This document shows, in pieces, positions 1 to 11,800 of a stretch of DNA of 64,000 nt. Under the pieces are notes generated by a model, which had not been told where the DNA came from, searched no databases, and saw nothing but the letters and a program-made list of their open reading frames with translations. This stretch comes from Cryptomeria japonica. Lineage: Eukaryota > Streptophyta > Pinopsida > Cupressales > Cupressaceae. The number at the start of each line of letters is the position of its first letter. The stretch's first letter is position 1. The translations under genes and the position numbers were made by a program. The DNA lies in NCBI RefSeq assembly GCF_030272615.1, contig NC_081405.1, forward strand, positions 612,412,920 to 612,476,919, written 5' to 3'.

Positions 1-880
1 GTCCAAAATTCAGATTTTTTGGAGAATATTTGAATTTTCTATGAATTGTTTATGAATTTACATAAAAAAATAATTTTGAGAGCAAATGAGTGAATTTTTT
101 GGATTTTCTTATATTTTTGGAAAGACCTCTGATTTATACATAGGCTCTGTTCTTTGTGATTTTAATTTTGATACAAAATATTTCCTCAAAAATTGGACCT
201 TTAAAAATTAGGGTTTCTCATTATTTTGATCAAATCTCACAAATGTTTTTCCATTTTGGCATCAATTTTTGTGTGCAGGTGAAGAACATTATTAGAGGTG
301 CTCAGTACAAAACTCAGAGTTTTTGGAGGATATTTGAAATTTATATGATTTTTTTTAATGTATTTTCATAAAAAATTAATTTTGAGAGCAAATTAGCGAT
401 TGTTTTGGATTTTATTACATTTTTGGAAATCTCTCAAAATTATACACAGGATCTGTTCTTTTTGATTTTAAATTTGATGCAAAATCATTCCTAAAAATCG
501 GATCTTTGAAAATTAGGGTTTTGGATTATTTTGTTCATATCTCACAAACTGCTTGGAATGTTTGCAGAATTGTTTTTATACAGGTTTGGAAGACCATCAT
601 GAGTGTCCAGTAAAAATTTCAGATTTGTTGGATCAATTTTGCATTTTATATGAATTTTATATGATTTTTCATTAAAAAATAATTTTTGGAGCAAATTAGC
701 AAATTTTTTGGATTTTCTTACATTTTTGGAAATTTCTTGAAATTTTATAGGTGGTATTTTTTTTATGATGAATCAGATATTTGAATTGGTAAAAAAAAAC
801 GCACTGTTGAAGGCCCCTATTTCAAAAAGTCTTTTGGATCTAAAATTTACCTAACTTGTGTGCTTGCAGGAGGGTATTAT
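1..880 (+). repeat. ~302-bp tandem repeats in the gypsy-1 leader
   Basis: Three imperfect copies start near 1, 301 and 605, each beginning with a form of 'caaaattcagattttttgg'. Each unit then has an AT-rich body with 'attttgagagcaaat' and 'ggattttcttacatttttgg', and ends with a pyrimidine stretch followed by a 'caggt' or 'caggag' end. The copies differ by substitutions and small indels, so the duplication is old. No coding potential is seen. The repeated pyrimidine-CAG ends look like 3' splice sites, but use as such is only a guess. Confidence 0.75.
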
Positions 881-1039
881 TGCGAAACTACTAACAAATC
901 TTTGCTGCATAATTTTGGCAAAGGTTTTTGATCTTCATTGTGCGCCTTGTTTTCATATATTATTAAACACTTTAATTGGTGCTCTAAAATTGAACCAGTG
1001 TCTTTTGTGTCTTGGACAATAGGCTCTTTTTGTTTAATC

Positions 1040-1610
1040 TCTAGAGGGCCTGTCTCCCCGTGTGGTCATTAGGACTACTAGTGAGGAGAGAAAGACCCAA
1101 GTGGTAGCGAGGAAAAACCATCCTCTTCCGAACCACTATAAACAACTGTATCCATGGTGAAAGCCATGGGTAACGTGTGCTGATTAGTTCATACCGACAC
1201 TATGTCTCCCCATAAACCCATTTGATCAGTTGTAGGGCCTAACGCCTACCGATTAGGAGCCTTCTATATTTACAGAGCTGAAAGTGCCGCATCTATGGCC
1301 ACACGAGCGGATGCCCTTACTAGCACCTTTTTGTTTTAGAAAGCCAAAATCCTTCTAGTTGTTGGGTCAGGAGGTCGGACCTTTGGAGAAACCCACACAC
1401 ATACGGTTCTTAGTAGAGATACAAAGTTCGCCACAAGGAGTTTTCGTGGGGACTGATGGTTGGCTGCCGCAGAGAAGTGAGTGCTGAGGGTGGAGCCAGT
1501 GGGGTCAAGCATCTAAGTATCCGCTCTGAATAGCGTAGCCTCGGGGGAAACCCCATGTGGGATCAACAACTATTGTCCTGGCCAACCATAAGAATTGTGC
1601 TTGCCTTATT
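1040..1610 (+). promoter_or_regulatory. Conserved GC-rich leader block of gypsy-1
   Basis: A GC-richer island in AT-rich leader DNA. It shares long stretches with 58840-59410 in gypsy-2, for example 'gagccagtggggtcaagcat' at 1493-1512 and 59308-59327, and a stem-loop at 1370-1384 (GGAGGT, loop CGG, ACCTTT). The block lies about 0.9-1.5 kb upstream of gag in both elements and has no conserved reading frame. Conservation without coding suggests a structured RNA function in the genomic transcript, such as packaging, dimerisation or internal translation start. That role is inference. Confidence 0.65.
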
Positions 1611-2528
1611 TTGAACAATCAAACATTCAAGATTAAACATCAAAACATTGTGTCTTTTGTATCTTCAAGTGTATGCAAAACATTTTTTACATCAAACAAC
1701 ACACTTTCTTTGAGTCATTTTGAGTCTAAACGCTTGCAAATATTGAGTCTTCATCAACATTGTGTCCTCTTGTCACGAAAAAAACAATAAAAAATTCAGA
1801 TTTGGTCACAACAAGCAACTTCACACATTGGAAAAATTGCACTTAATTTTTGGAAACGCGTATGTGTCTGATAGAATCACGTTTGTGTCATCTAGCCGTG
1901 TCTGTGTAGGGCAGAAACGGGTCTGTGTTCTCTTAAGCAACATTACATTTACAAAATCTCAGAAACGCGTCTGTGTTTGACAGAACCACGTCTGAGCCAT
2001 TTAATCACGTCTGTGAAGTATAGAGGCACGTCTGTGTTCAGAATTGGAAAACTTTATAGTCCAGCCAACAAGAACAGTCAGTTTCAGACTTATTGAGCTT
2101 CCTAGGTTATCTCTCCGGGTTTTCATCTAGCATTCAACCTATCTTTGGGTCTCACAAAGTTCATCATTGCTTTACATCTTGCATCACATTCACATTTGTC
2201 TAAACTTGAGTCAAAAGGTCACTTGCTTGTCCTCATCTTACTTTGTCAACACACTACATACAACTACATTTTTCTAAGTGGTCCCTCATAAAGGTCTATC
2301 ACCTTTGGGTCTCATTTGGTCTTACTTAGAGTCAAGGTCAACTTACCTCATCAAGAGAAACTATCATCTCTTTGGAAGCCACACCTACTCTACTACATAT
2401 ATACTTGGTTTTACGCTTTGGACATTGCAAGTACACTTCAGATTCATTTACATTCCATCCAACTCTTGGTCTTCCATACTCTTTTCCATTTTCATCTAGT
2501 CTCAAACATCTTGGTCAATACCTAGTTC
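1611..2528 (+). other. Leader between conserved block and gag, no gene seen
   Basis: Low-complexity leader DNA. 1860-2030 carries repeats of an 'acgcgtctgtgt/acgtctgtg' motif, about six degenerate copies. The rest is rich in 'ttca' and 'catc' words, like the pre-gag part of gypsy-2. Short open frames here are not conserved between the two elements and I do not call them genes. Confidence 0.5.
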
Positions 2529-3103
2529 ATGGTTGAAACCCATTCCCAAAAATCTAGGAGAGAAGCTAAAGAGGTTCAAGAGTCCGCAAACATGAGTTCC
2601 TATGAGTATGACAATGACGTCTTTTTCAATTTTGATCAAACTACATTACCTGACATGGATGCCTATAGAAACATTCCAAATGTTGAGAACATGGACACTA
2701 CAAACAACAATGATACACACAATGACAATATGGACAACTTTTCCGTGCATTCAGCAGAAGTGGAAGACTCCATTATGGATCCCCGTTTCAATAGATTGGT
2801 TGAGGAAATAATGAGGAGAGATAAACAATATTTCTTACAAGTGATGGCACAAAGTGGTGCCAAGATACCTCATGATTTTGTCATGTCTCAAATAATAGAA
2901 AATCAACCTTTGCAACAACCTCACCTCAACATGAAAATCAAAGGAGGCCTAATAGTGGAGGCAATAGAGGACCATATTTTGTGCCTGAATCACCATCATC
3001 TTTGTTTCAAAAACCCGAGGTTCTACATACACATGGTCAAGCATATGATACTCACCTTCGCAGACCATTATGGAAGTCTTATGGGTCAGTGCAAGAAGCT
3101 GAG
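2529..3103 (+). pseudogene. gypsy-1 gag, N-terminal part
   Basis: Start of the Gag capsid-precursor gene. The ATG at 2529 follows the leader just as the gag start does in gypsy-2 (60113). An acidic, Asn/Asp-rich N-terminus leads to the segment DPRFNRLVEEI...QSGAKIPHDF, which matches the EMIEKFIK...EHGAQLPPEF segment of gypsy-2 Gag. The frame then shifts near 2935: the gag-like reading (GGPNSGGNRG, then SLFQKPEVL) continues in another frame up to about 3100. A 1.1-kb foreign insertion cuts the gene there. Not functional. Confidence 0.7.
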
Positions 3104-3127
3104 TCCACTTTTTGGCCAAAAAGTGGA
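3104..3127. repeat. Perfect 24-bp palindrome
   Basis: The two halves TCCACTTTTTGG and CCAAAAAGTGGA are exact reverse complements with no loop. It sits at the left border of the insertion in gag. Confidence 0.85.
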
Positions 3128-3899
3128 AGTGTTTTCCCTGATTTTCAGATTTTGTCTCATTTGAGCTTAAATTTTGAAACACTTGGAGATTGAATCTTGG
3201 AAAAATTCAATAATATAAAAGATATCCCTCTGAGTGTAATTTCCAAATATGTAATTTATTTTAATACCCACATAATAAAAAATAACTTTTGGAATGGAGT
3301 TCTAAAAACTGTGTTTTAAAAATGTCTGTTTCAGGACCATACCATGCATGTATACGACCCACACTTTTTGACACAATTAAAATTATTTTCTCAAACCATT
3401 CTGGGAAATAGTTTGTAACTCACTAAAGATTGATGAACATATTTTTCTGTATTTTTTTTTTAATATATTTTTTTAATTAATTTTTTAATGACCGTAATTA
3501 TGTTTTTAAAAATGTGACATGTACGACCCACATAATTTGATGTAAACTTAACATTTTTTATTTTTATTTTTTTTAAAATAGAAAAGAATTTTGTGTAGAT
3601 TGATGAGATAATTTTTTTTTTCAAAATTCATTAAAATAAAAAAGTTATTAAATTAACAAAATTAGTTAATATTTCAAGTTTATGGACCCGATTTAGTATA
3701 AATTAAATGAAAAATAGTTAAAATAATCAATTTTTAAATAAATTTACATATTTAGAATCTAGACAGTATAATTTGAAATGGGTTTTAATTTCATATAAAA
3801 ATTCTCTAATTATAGACACGTAAATTATTTCAGAAGATCATATTTGTGCTTTCATTCATGGAGATTTGAATTTGCAGGTTCATGTATTAGGTGTGGCCA

Positions 3900-4180
3900 T
3901 CCCAGGCCTATCCCAGGCCTAATCCCGAGCCAAGTGGTGGGTTGTGGAATCAACTTCCACAAAACGGGCCCTCGTTTTCAAACAAGGGCGGCTTGTGGAA
4001 AAAAAAGGAAAAATACGATTTAGAAACAAGGCCCGTTTCTAAAAAATGGGCCCCCGTTTTGTTTAAAAGAGGGCCCCCATTTTAGAACAAAATGGGGGCC
4101 CATTTTTTTTTGCTTCGGGCCCCCGTTACCTTTCGGCTTGGGAGCCCAAAGCATTAACGGGCCCCCGTTTATAAGAGCGT
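3900..4180. repeat. Cluster of GGGCCCCC inverted motifs and hairpins
   Basis: About seven copies of a purine/pyrimidine motif of the type 'gggcccccgtttt' in both orientations. Two clear hairpins are visible: GGGCCCCCATTTT paired with AAAATGGGGGCCC around a 5-base loop (about 4072-4102), and TTGTGGAA/TTCCACAA around a 5-base loop (about 3943-3963). The base composition is unlike the flanking DNA. Confidence 0.7.
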
Positions 4181-4228
4181 GTTTTCCAACGCGTGGACTT
4201 CCGCGAATTTGTGACTCATTACCTTGCA

Positions 4229-5983
4229 CTTGCCTTTATGCAGAAAAATATACTCAATCACATGCCAATGCTAAGGTCCAACCACCAAAGCAATTGGATA
4301 TCCAAAGGCATGTTCAAAATTTGGACATAAGGAAACCCCGCGTCAAATTTGGGGGCAACACATTAGAACAAACTCATGACATGCCTATAGAGTATGGTAT
4401 ACATGGAAAAAGTAGATATTCCGTTCCTCATCATGACTCTATACCAAGTGGTCCATATATGCAACATCACTATAGACCTCCTCCATATGAACATGTGTAT
4501 GATCAATACCATCCATATATGCAACATGCTCCTCCTCCACCCTGTGGTTCAGGCATGAGATATGGTCCAAGAAGTCGGTCTCCACCTAAGAACAATTTGG
4601 AACAACAAATCAAGGACTTACAAAAGAAAATGGAGGACATAAATACACCAAAGCCAACTTACACAATGAGAGACATATGTCCCTATCCATTTGACAAAAG
4701 CATTCCAATTCCTCCATTTCCTACACACTTTGTTTGATAAGTACAGAGGAAAAGGGGATCCTAAGGCACATATAAGACAATTTTTCACAGCTTGCTTTGA
4801 GGTAGCAACATAAGAGACATATTTGATGAGATTATTCCCACAAAGCTTAGGTGATCAAGCTATGGAATGGTTCTCCCAACTCCCACTTGCAATTAAGTCA
4901 TAGGGTGATTTAGCAGATGCATTTATCCAACATTTCTCATACAACATAGAGACAGACATATCAGTCACTACTTTGTGCAACACCAAACAAAGGGATGGAG
5001 AGTCTTTTTCATCATTTTTACAAAGATGGAGGAATGTAGCCAGCAGATGCTCTTGTGAAATTCCACAGAAACAAATGGTAGAGATGTTCACCCAGAATGT
5101 TAACAAAGACATTGGTTATGACTTGAGAAAAGCTTGTTTGTCCACCTTCAAGGACGTCATTGAAAAAGGCTTAGCAACAGAGAAGGTCCTAATTGAGCAA
5201 GGCATCGTCAAAATATTCAAAGAAAACAAAGAGGACTTTAAAGGGAAAGACAAGCCAAGATTTTGGAATAAAAACAAGAACACAGTCAATGATGGTGTTG
5301 TTGATGCCAATACAATACGACCCAAAATCATTTTTTCAGGATAAAGCTCTACAAACAATCAAGTGAATACTCAAACAACTTCAAAATCACGAAGGACATA
5401 CACCCCATTGGGAGAACCACTAGAGTCAGTTTTCAAAAAACTAGTGGCAAACAAAATAATAACAATCCCAGATCTGCCTCCATATGAGCCAAAGGTCAAA
5501 CCAAATTGGTGGAATGACGACAAGTATTGTGAATTTCATAAGAGCAAGGGTCATAAAACAAGAAATTGTCATCGACTGAAGAACATCATACAAGATCTTA
5601 TTGATAGAGGTGACATTGAGATTGAAGGACACTCATCCAATCAAGAACATGAAATGTTTAAAGAACCATTCCCAAAACATGACAAGGGAAAAGTCAAAGC
5701 CACAGATGAGCAAACCAACTATACCAAAGCATCCTATAACTATGATTCAACTATTAATCATATTTCGATGGATAATTATGTCTCTACCATTATCATCAAG
5801 GACAAAACACCTGAGAATTCTGCCCAAAGACCCAAGATTGTCCTAAAAGGCATTGGCTCTTCTTCTGAACCTACCTCTGAATGTAATGTCACAACTCGTC
5901 GAGGTAAATTCACCTTACAAGGTGCTCCAGCTAAAAACACCACTTCCTCATCAACCAAACTTGAGTATGACCTTGTAGAATAG
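4229..5983 (+). pseudogene. gypsy-1 gag core and zinc knuckle
   Basis: The Gag capsid core resumes after the insertion. A Pro/Tyr/His-rich linker leads to a basic coiled-coil stretch (EQQIKDLQKKMEDI) and the retrotransposon Gag domain: KYRGKGDP, RLFPQSLGDQAMEWFSQLP, TLCNTKQRDGESFSSFLQRW. A CCHC-like knuckle follows (CEFHKSKGHKTRNC, near 5528-5570), spaced C-X2-H-X4-GH-X4-C rather than the usual CCHC. Damage: a frameshift near 4735, TAA near 4811, TAG near 4901, TAA at 5342 and TAG at 5981. The region aligns segment by segment with gypsy-2 Gag. Confidence 0.75.
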
Positions 5984-6613
5984 TTAGGGAAGACAACCAC
6001 ACTTATCTCCATCCTTGAACTTATACGTATATCCCTTGCACATAAATCCATTCTTGACAAAACTTTGAGAGACACTTCCGTCCCCACTGATCTAAATGTG
6101 GACCAGTTTCAAGCCATAATGGGATACCTTTCCGTTCCACACTCCCTTACATTTATAGAAGCTGATGATGCCTTCGTGAGCCAACCACATAATGGACCTT
6201 TACATATTGAATCCTTCCTACACAAACATCGAATAAAACGAGTCCTGATAGATGAAGGAGCTGGTCTCAATATATGTACTTTGAACATAATAATACAATT
6301 GGGATATTCAGACAAAGCTATGAATGCTACAAAAAAATTACCATCAAGGCATATGATGATGAAGAGCGCTCATCCAAGGGCACAATCACCTTACCTCTTA
6401 GAGTTGGGCCAGTTACAAAAGATGTGGTTTGTCAAGTTCTTCATCTAGAGCTCACATACAACATATTGCTAGGACGTCCATGGATTCATGAGATGAGCGT
6501 AGTACCATCTACATATCATCGATGTATCAAGTTTCCACACAATGGAGTTGAAGTGACCATCAAATCTGACCCAAATCCATTCATATATTGCAACAATCTA
6601 CATCCTAGATCAG
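5984..6613 (+). pseudogene. gypsy-1 protease (retropepsin-like)
   Basis: Aspartic protease that would cut the Gag-Pol precursor. Visible motifs are GPLHIESFLHKH, then RVLIDEGAGLNICT (gypsy-2 has ILIDGGSRLNLCT), ITIKAYDDEERSSKGTITLPL, and ILLGRPWIHEM. The residue after the catalytic Asp is Glu here and Gly in gypsy-2, which probably harms activity. A frameshift lies in a run of A near 6331. The sequence runs to 6613, where copia-A inserts after its duplicated target AAATA (6614-6618). Confidence 0.75.
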
Positions 6614-6618
6614 AAATA

Positions 6619-8138
6619 TGTTGGCATTTGTGCATAATATGTTGACATGATGATATTGTATGTTGTCATTGATGTCAATATGCTGAAGAGTGAACCAATA
6701 TATTGAAGTTTGCAACAGGCAAAGAGTACCGGTATGATACCAAGAACCGGTATATGTGAGAACCGGTATAACTTTGTGAACCGGTATATGTGAAAAGGTG
6801 AAGTGGTATGTTTGTGCGAGGTAAACTGGTATGATGGTATGAGAATTGGTATATGAAGGTTTTGTATGGATGAAGGTTTTGCATGACTACCGGTTGGTAG
6901 TCTCAACTTCATGGTTTCTGGTTGAAGTGTTCCAAGCTTGTGTGATGAGTTAGCATTGTAATGAAGATCAGATCATGTTGCCACGTCAGCTTGAGCGTGT
7001 GAAGGATCTTGCATGAAGGAGATCGATCCTATCTACCTCGGGAATGTGCGAAGTCTCTGTAAATGGTGGAGAACACGTGATGGGTTATCGCATCCATGAA
7101 GCGGTGAAGAACGAACGATGGAGAATGTCTTGAGATCTATTCAAGACCGTTGTAGTCAAATGCAATGTGATTAACAGTCAGGATTGAATCAACTGTATTG
7201 GTAAACCTAAATGTTTAGGGTTTAGGGTTTTTGCTGCCGACCTATCCGTTTCCTATAAGGTCAATGTTGTGTTTCATACTGAGGCTGTTGACAAATGGTG
7301 TGTGTGTATCTAAGTGCAGAGATACGTGATTCTTACCAGACCAGATGAGATAAGAGGATTGATTTCTACATAGTCTGTGTGCAGAAGGAAGGAACTTAAG
7401 CGGATCTGCATTAGTCATTGAGTGCTATTATCAGATCATTGTAATACCTGTTGATCTTTAACCACTTCAACAGTTGGAAAATCCCTTAACCAGGTAGCTT
7501 TAACCAGCTTGCTGTAAATCCTTTAACAAGGTGACTCAAACTCATTGAGTTCTTGAAATCCTCTAACAAGGTAACCTCTAACAGGCTTTAACCCTTAACC
7601 GGGTATTTAGCCATCCCTTAACCGGGTGATCTCTAACAGGATCGGTTCCTAGCAGAACCTGTTGTAACAATCTCTAACCAGACTAGGCTCCTAACAGAGC
7701 GGACTTCTAAAGAGTTCAAAAGCATCTTGTGGGTATTCATCCCCACCGTGGTTTTTCCCAGTTGGGTTTCCACGTGAAAAATCTGTGTGTCATGTGTAGT
7801 ATTTTTCATGTGATGATTTAAGTGATTTGTGTCTAAAGGTAAATCATGCTGAGCTAGGTGTTTTTATATTTCTGGTGATAGATTACCTATTTATGCATAA
7901 GGGTGAAATGGAAGTGTGGTATTAAGTTGAGTGGAAAGCTAAGTGATTAACCGGTTAAAGTTTGTCACAGTCATTGTTAGCTTTACCGGTTGCACTCTGT
8001 TTCAGACCGGTGTTACCGTCTATCATACATTTGCAGTGTTTGCAGTTAAACCGGTTCGGGAAAAGTTTTTGTGACTGTACTGATTCACCCCCCCTCTCAG
8101 TACCGGTTTCGTACTTATTGTTCATCATTGAGTTATCA
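6619..8138 (+). repeat. copia-A 5' LTR
   Basis: 1520 bp, TG...CA ends. The first part (6730-6900) has about eight 'accggtata'-type repeats. A TATA-like 'cctataagg' lies at about 7252-7260. 7466-7710 is a cluster of about ten 'cttaaccgggt/ctaacaaggt' motifs. 7747-7774 forms an imperfect hairpin (CGTGG...CCACG). The 3' end has a C-run before 'accggttt'. The promoter and RNA 3'-end roles of these parts are inferred from the general layout of LTRs. Confidence 0.92.
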
Positions 8139-8140
8139 AT

Positions 8141-8152
8141 TGGTATCAAAGC
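8141..8152 (+). other. copia-A primer binding site (initiator Met tRNA)
   Basis: TGGTATCAAAGC begins two bases after the LTR. It matches the usual plant site TGGTATCAGAGC with one change; copia-B and copia-C carry the perfect form. The tRNA 3' end would prime minus-strand DNA synthesis here. Confidence 0.88.
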
Positions 8153-8196
8153 ATCCTCCAGGTCCTCTGTGTTGTAAGCTTAATCGCTTGAGGGAA

Positions 8197-8890
8197 ACAA
8201 TGGTTCACTTTTTCCCCCTGTATAAGGGACAATTGAGATCTCTTTTTCCTATATTAAATAGTCATCCTCTTAAGAATATGATGCAAATAATTGGGAATAT
8301 TTACCAAAATTTGATGATGTAAATGGATTAACAACTTAAAATATAATGTATATAGAGAAGGTATTATCTCTCATCACAAGTGAAAAATCTAACTACAAGC
8401 ACTACAATTGGCACACACAACCATGGTAGGGATAAAAACTTGGTTCCCTATGATGAAGAATCAAACCTATCTGTTGGTATTGTAAATTTAGCTTGGTATA
8501 TTACCATGTCTGCTATTGTTGGGGATTCCTCCCTTTTCATGGGTAATTTGAACACTTATTAAATTGCAGCTTCTGAAGCTTACACTAATAAGCCTTTAAC
8601 TATGACTTTACTGTTATAAAATGTGGTGGCAAATTGTTTTATCATTCCTTCATTGAATTTTTTCAACCTTAAACAATATTTTACACATCCCGATCTCTTA
8701 AATAATGACAAGAAATCCTCACTAGTGAGTAATAATGAGTGGTTTATTGGCTCCCTTTTGATAATATAGCCATCCATTTCTACTTAAAATTTTCCTCACT
8801 TACACTCAACTTTGAATTCTCCCAAGTTGCTAGTAAATTACTACAATTGTTCTTATGTTCTTTTAATTATAGACTAGAATAAAATAAATG
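8197..8890. other. Foreign segment replacing the start of copia-A gag
   Basis: Up to about 8196 the sequence matches copia-B leader. From about 8891 it matches copia-B gag again at the residues SMGVQHWSY. In between, about 700 bases unlike copia-B replace roughly 100 bases holding the gag ATG. No conserved protein, terminal inverted repeat or target duplication is seen. It could be a small insertion combined with a deletion. It removes the normal start codon. Confidence 0.6.
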
Positions 8891-11800
8891 TTACATCAGA
8901 AGCATGGGTGCTCAACACTGGAGCTATGTTGAGAATGCTTTTGTTATTCCTACCGGTACTCTCACCGATGATCAAAAGAGAGAAATATACATGAGAATGG
9001 GCAAGTCATGGAAGCCCTAATCAATAGCTTATCTGACATTTAGTTTATTGATGTCCAGGATAAAGCTAATCCCAAAGAAGTATGGGACACTCTTGAGAAT
9101 ATCTATGGCGGTGATGAGCATGTAAAATAAGCAAAGGAAGAAAGCCTTAGAGGGAAGTTTGAAGACATGCAAATGGTTGAAGGTGAGACCATTTAGCAGT
9201 ATGGAATAAGAATCAAAACTGTTGTTGGAGATATCAAGAGTGCAGGTGGTAAAATGGAAGATTCCACTATGGTAAGTAAAGTTCTGAGATCCTTATTACC
9301 AGTCTATGTAATAAGGGTTGCTGCTATTCAGGAGTTGAGATCAATAGACAGGACTAAGGTATCCCTAGACTCCATCATTGCAAAGTTGACAACCTATGAG
9401 CTAAATAACTTTGATGGCAGTGTTCAAAAGATTGAATCAACTTTTAGAGCTTATACTGTACCATCCAGAAAAGGAAAAGAAGCAAGCATCAGTGGTGAAC
9501 CAAGACAGAGCAGAGAAATGGACGATGAGGAGATCCTGATAGAATTTGAAGCGCTTCTTGCTAGGAAACTTCCTAAAGGAACCGGTAAATATAGAGGTAA
9601 GCTCCCTTTGAAATTCTTTTCTTGTAACCAGATAGGACTTATTGCTATAAATTGTCCTAATGGTGACAACAAGGACAAATCAGAGAGGTTCAAGAAATTC
9701 AAAGGAGGAAACCAGAGAAACTATTTTGTTGTAGTTGATGATGGTGTCACAGATGAGGAATCAGAAGATGAAGAGAATGAAGATATTGTGTTTGTTGCAG
9801 TAAAGGAAGATGTGTCAGATAAGAAGGCTCTTGTCTCCCACTTTGATAATTCCAATGAGTGGATTATTGACAGTGGCTGTTCTCATCATATGACTGGTGA
9901 CCGGAGCAAGTTTCTATCTTTGGAAGAATATGATGGTGGTGTGGTTCGCTTTGGTAATGATGCACCATGTATGGTTAAAGGAAGAGGGTCCATCTCTCTA
10001 AATGGAAAGAGCAATGTTGACAATGTGTATTGGGTGGAAGGTCTTAGACACAATCTATTGAGTGTTGCCCAGCTGAATGATAGTGGACTCATTCTAGAAT
10101 TCAAAATCAAAGGAGAGAATGGTGATTTGATGGCCACCGGTATGCAGACCAAAGGTAACCTATTTCAGCTAAATGTAAATATAAGTACATGTCTTATGGC
10201 TAAGTTTGATGACAGCTGGATATGGCATAGGAGACTTTGCCATGTAAACTTTGATAACATTGTGAAGGCCAGTAAGATGAAGGCAGTTAGAGGACTGCCG
10301 ATGCTGAGCAAACCGAAAAATCTTTTGGGCAGAGAATGTCAATTGGGGAAAATGTCTTCCTCAACCTTCAAAGGTAAATCTTTCACAGTTGACAACTTAC
10401 TTGATCTTGTGCATACTGATTTGTGTGGTCCTATGAAAACTAGGAGTGTGCAGGGAGATAGGTATTTTATGATTCTTACAGATGATTGCTCAAGAATGAT
10501 GTGGGTCACATTCTTGAAGGACAAGTTTGAAGCCTTTGGAAAGTTCAAAGCTTTCAGAGCATTGGTAGAAAAGGAAAGTGGTAGAAGAATCAAATGCCTT
10601 AGAACTGATCAAGGAGGGGAATTCACTTCCGGTGAATTCAACAAATATTGTGAAGAGAATGGCATCAAGAGGCAACTGTCTGCCCCCTAGACTCCACAAA
10701 AAAATGGCTTAGCAGAGAGAAACAACTGGACTGCGGTTGAAGTGGCTAGAACTATGTTGATCCAAGGAAAAATTGATCACACCTTTTGGAGAGAAGCGGT
10801 GAGCACTGCAGTCTACACAATGAACCGGGTACTCATCAAAAAGGGAAAGGATAAGACTCCTTATGAGTTGGACCGGTAAGACACCAATGGTAAGCTACTT
10901 TAGAATGTTTGGTAGCAAATGTTATATCAAGAGGAGTGAACATCAGAGCAAGTTCGATGCAAAATGTGATGAAGGAATATTCCTAGGATATTCCACCAAG
11001 AGTAAAGCTCTCAAATGTTTCAACAATAGGACTCAAAGAATTGTTGAAAGCATCAATGTTAGGGTTGATGAAAACTCTGCGAAACCTGAGGAAACCGACA
11101 GTGAGCAACTAGGAGATGAACCGGTAGTAACGTTCTGGGAACCGGTTGCAAATCAGCCCAGTACCAGTAATTGTGTTCCTACACTGGTGGATGCTAATGC
11201 TAATGAAGATGAGGATGCAGAAGAAAAGCAATAAGAATCTGTTAAGAACATACCTAAGTATGTCAAACTCAATCATGATCCAAAGCAGATCATAGGAGAC
11301 AAAGATGCAAGAATTCTTACAAGAAGAAAGGTCAGAGAAAGCTCATGTATGATCTCTGAATTTGAGCCTAAATCATTCAAAGAGGCACATAAAGATGAAG
11401 ACTGGATCAAGACAATGGAGGAGGAACTTGACGAGATAGAGAAGAATGGTACATGGTCTTTGGTACCCAGACTAGAGCATAAAAATGTCATTGGAACCAA
11501 ATGGGTTTTTAGAAACAAGCTAAATGAGGATGGCACAGTGGTAAGGAACAAAGCCAGACTAGTGTGCAATGGATATGCCCAAGAAGAAGGAGAAGACTAT
11601 GGAGAAACCTTTGCTCCAGTAGAAAGATTGGAAGGAGTGCATATGCTTCTTGCATATGCATCTTTTAAAGGATTCAAGGTATATCAAATGGATGTAAAAT
11701 CTGCATTCCTAAATGGAATGCTTGAAGAGGAGGTGTACATAGAACAACCCGATGGGTTTGCCCTATCAGAAGACAGTGACATGGTGTGTAGGCTACATAA

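Larger units (their letters stand above)
3104..4228. mobile_element. Unclassified 1.1-kb insertion inside gag
   Basis: Gag-like sequence stops near 3103 and resumes near 4229 (YAEKYTQSHAN...), so this piece is foreign to gag. It begins with a perfect 24-bp palindrome (3104-3127), is strongly AT-rich from 3200 to 3830, and ends in a GC-rich part (3900-4180) with many GGGCCCCC and GGGGGCCC words. No transposase, target duplication or terminal inverted repeat is evident. It may be a small non-autonomous DNA element or a relic of several insertions. The exact borders are uncertain by tens of bases. Confidence 0.45.

Noticed and set aside
1557-1790. Small frames in the gypsy-1 leader as upstream genes
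   Set aside because: They are not conserved in the matching leader of gypsy-2.
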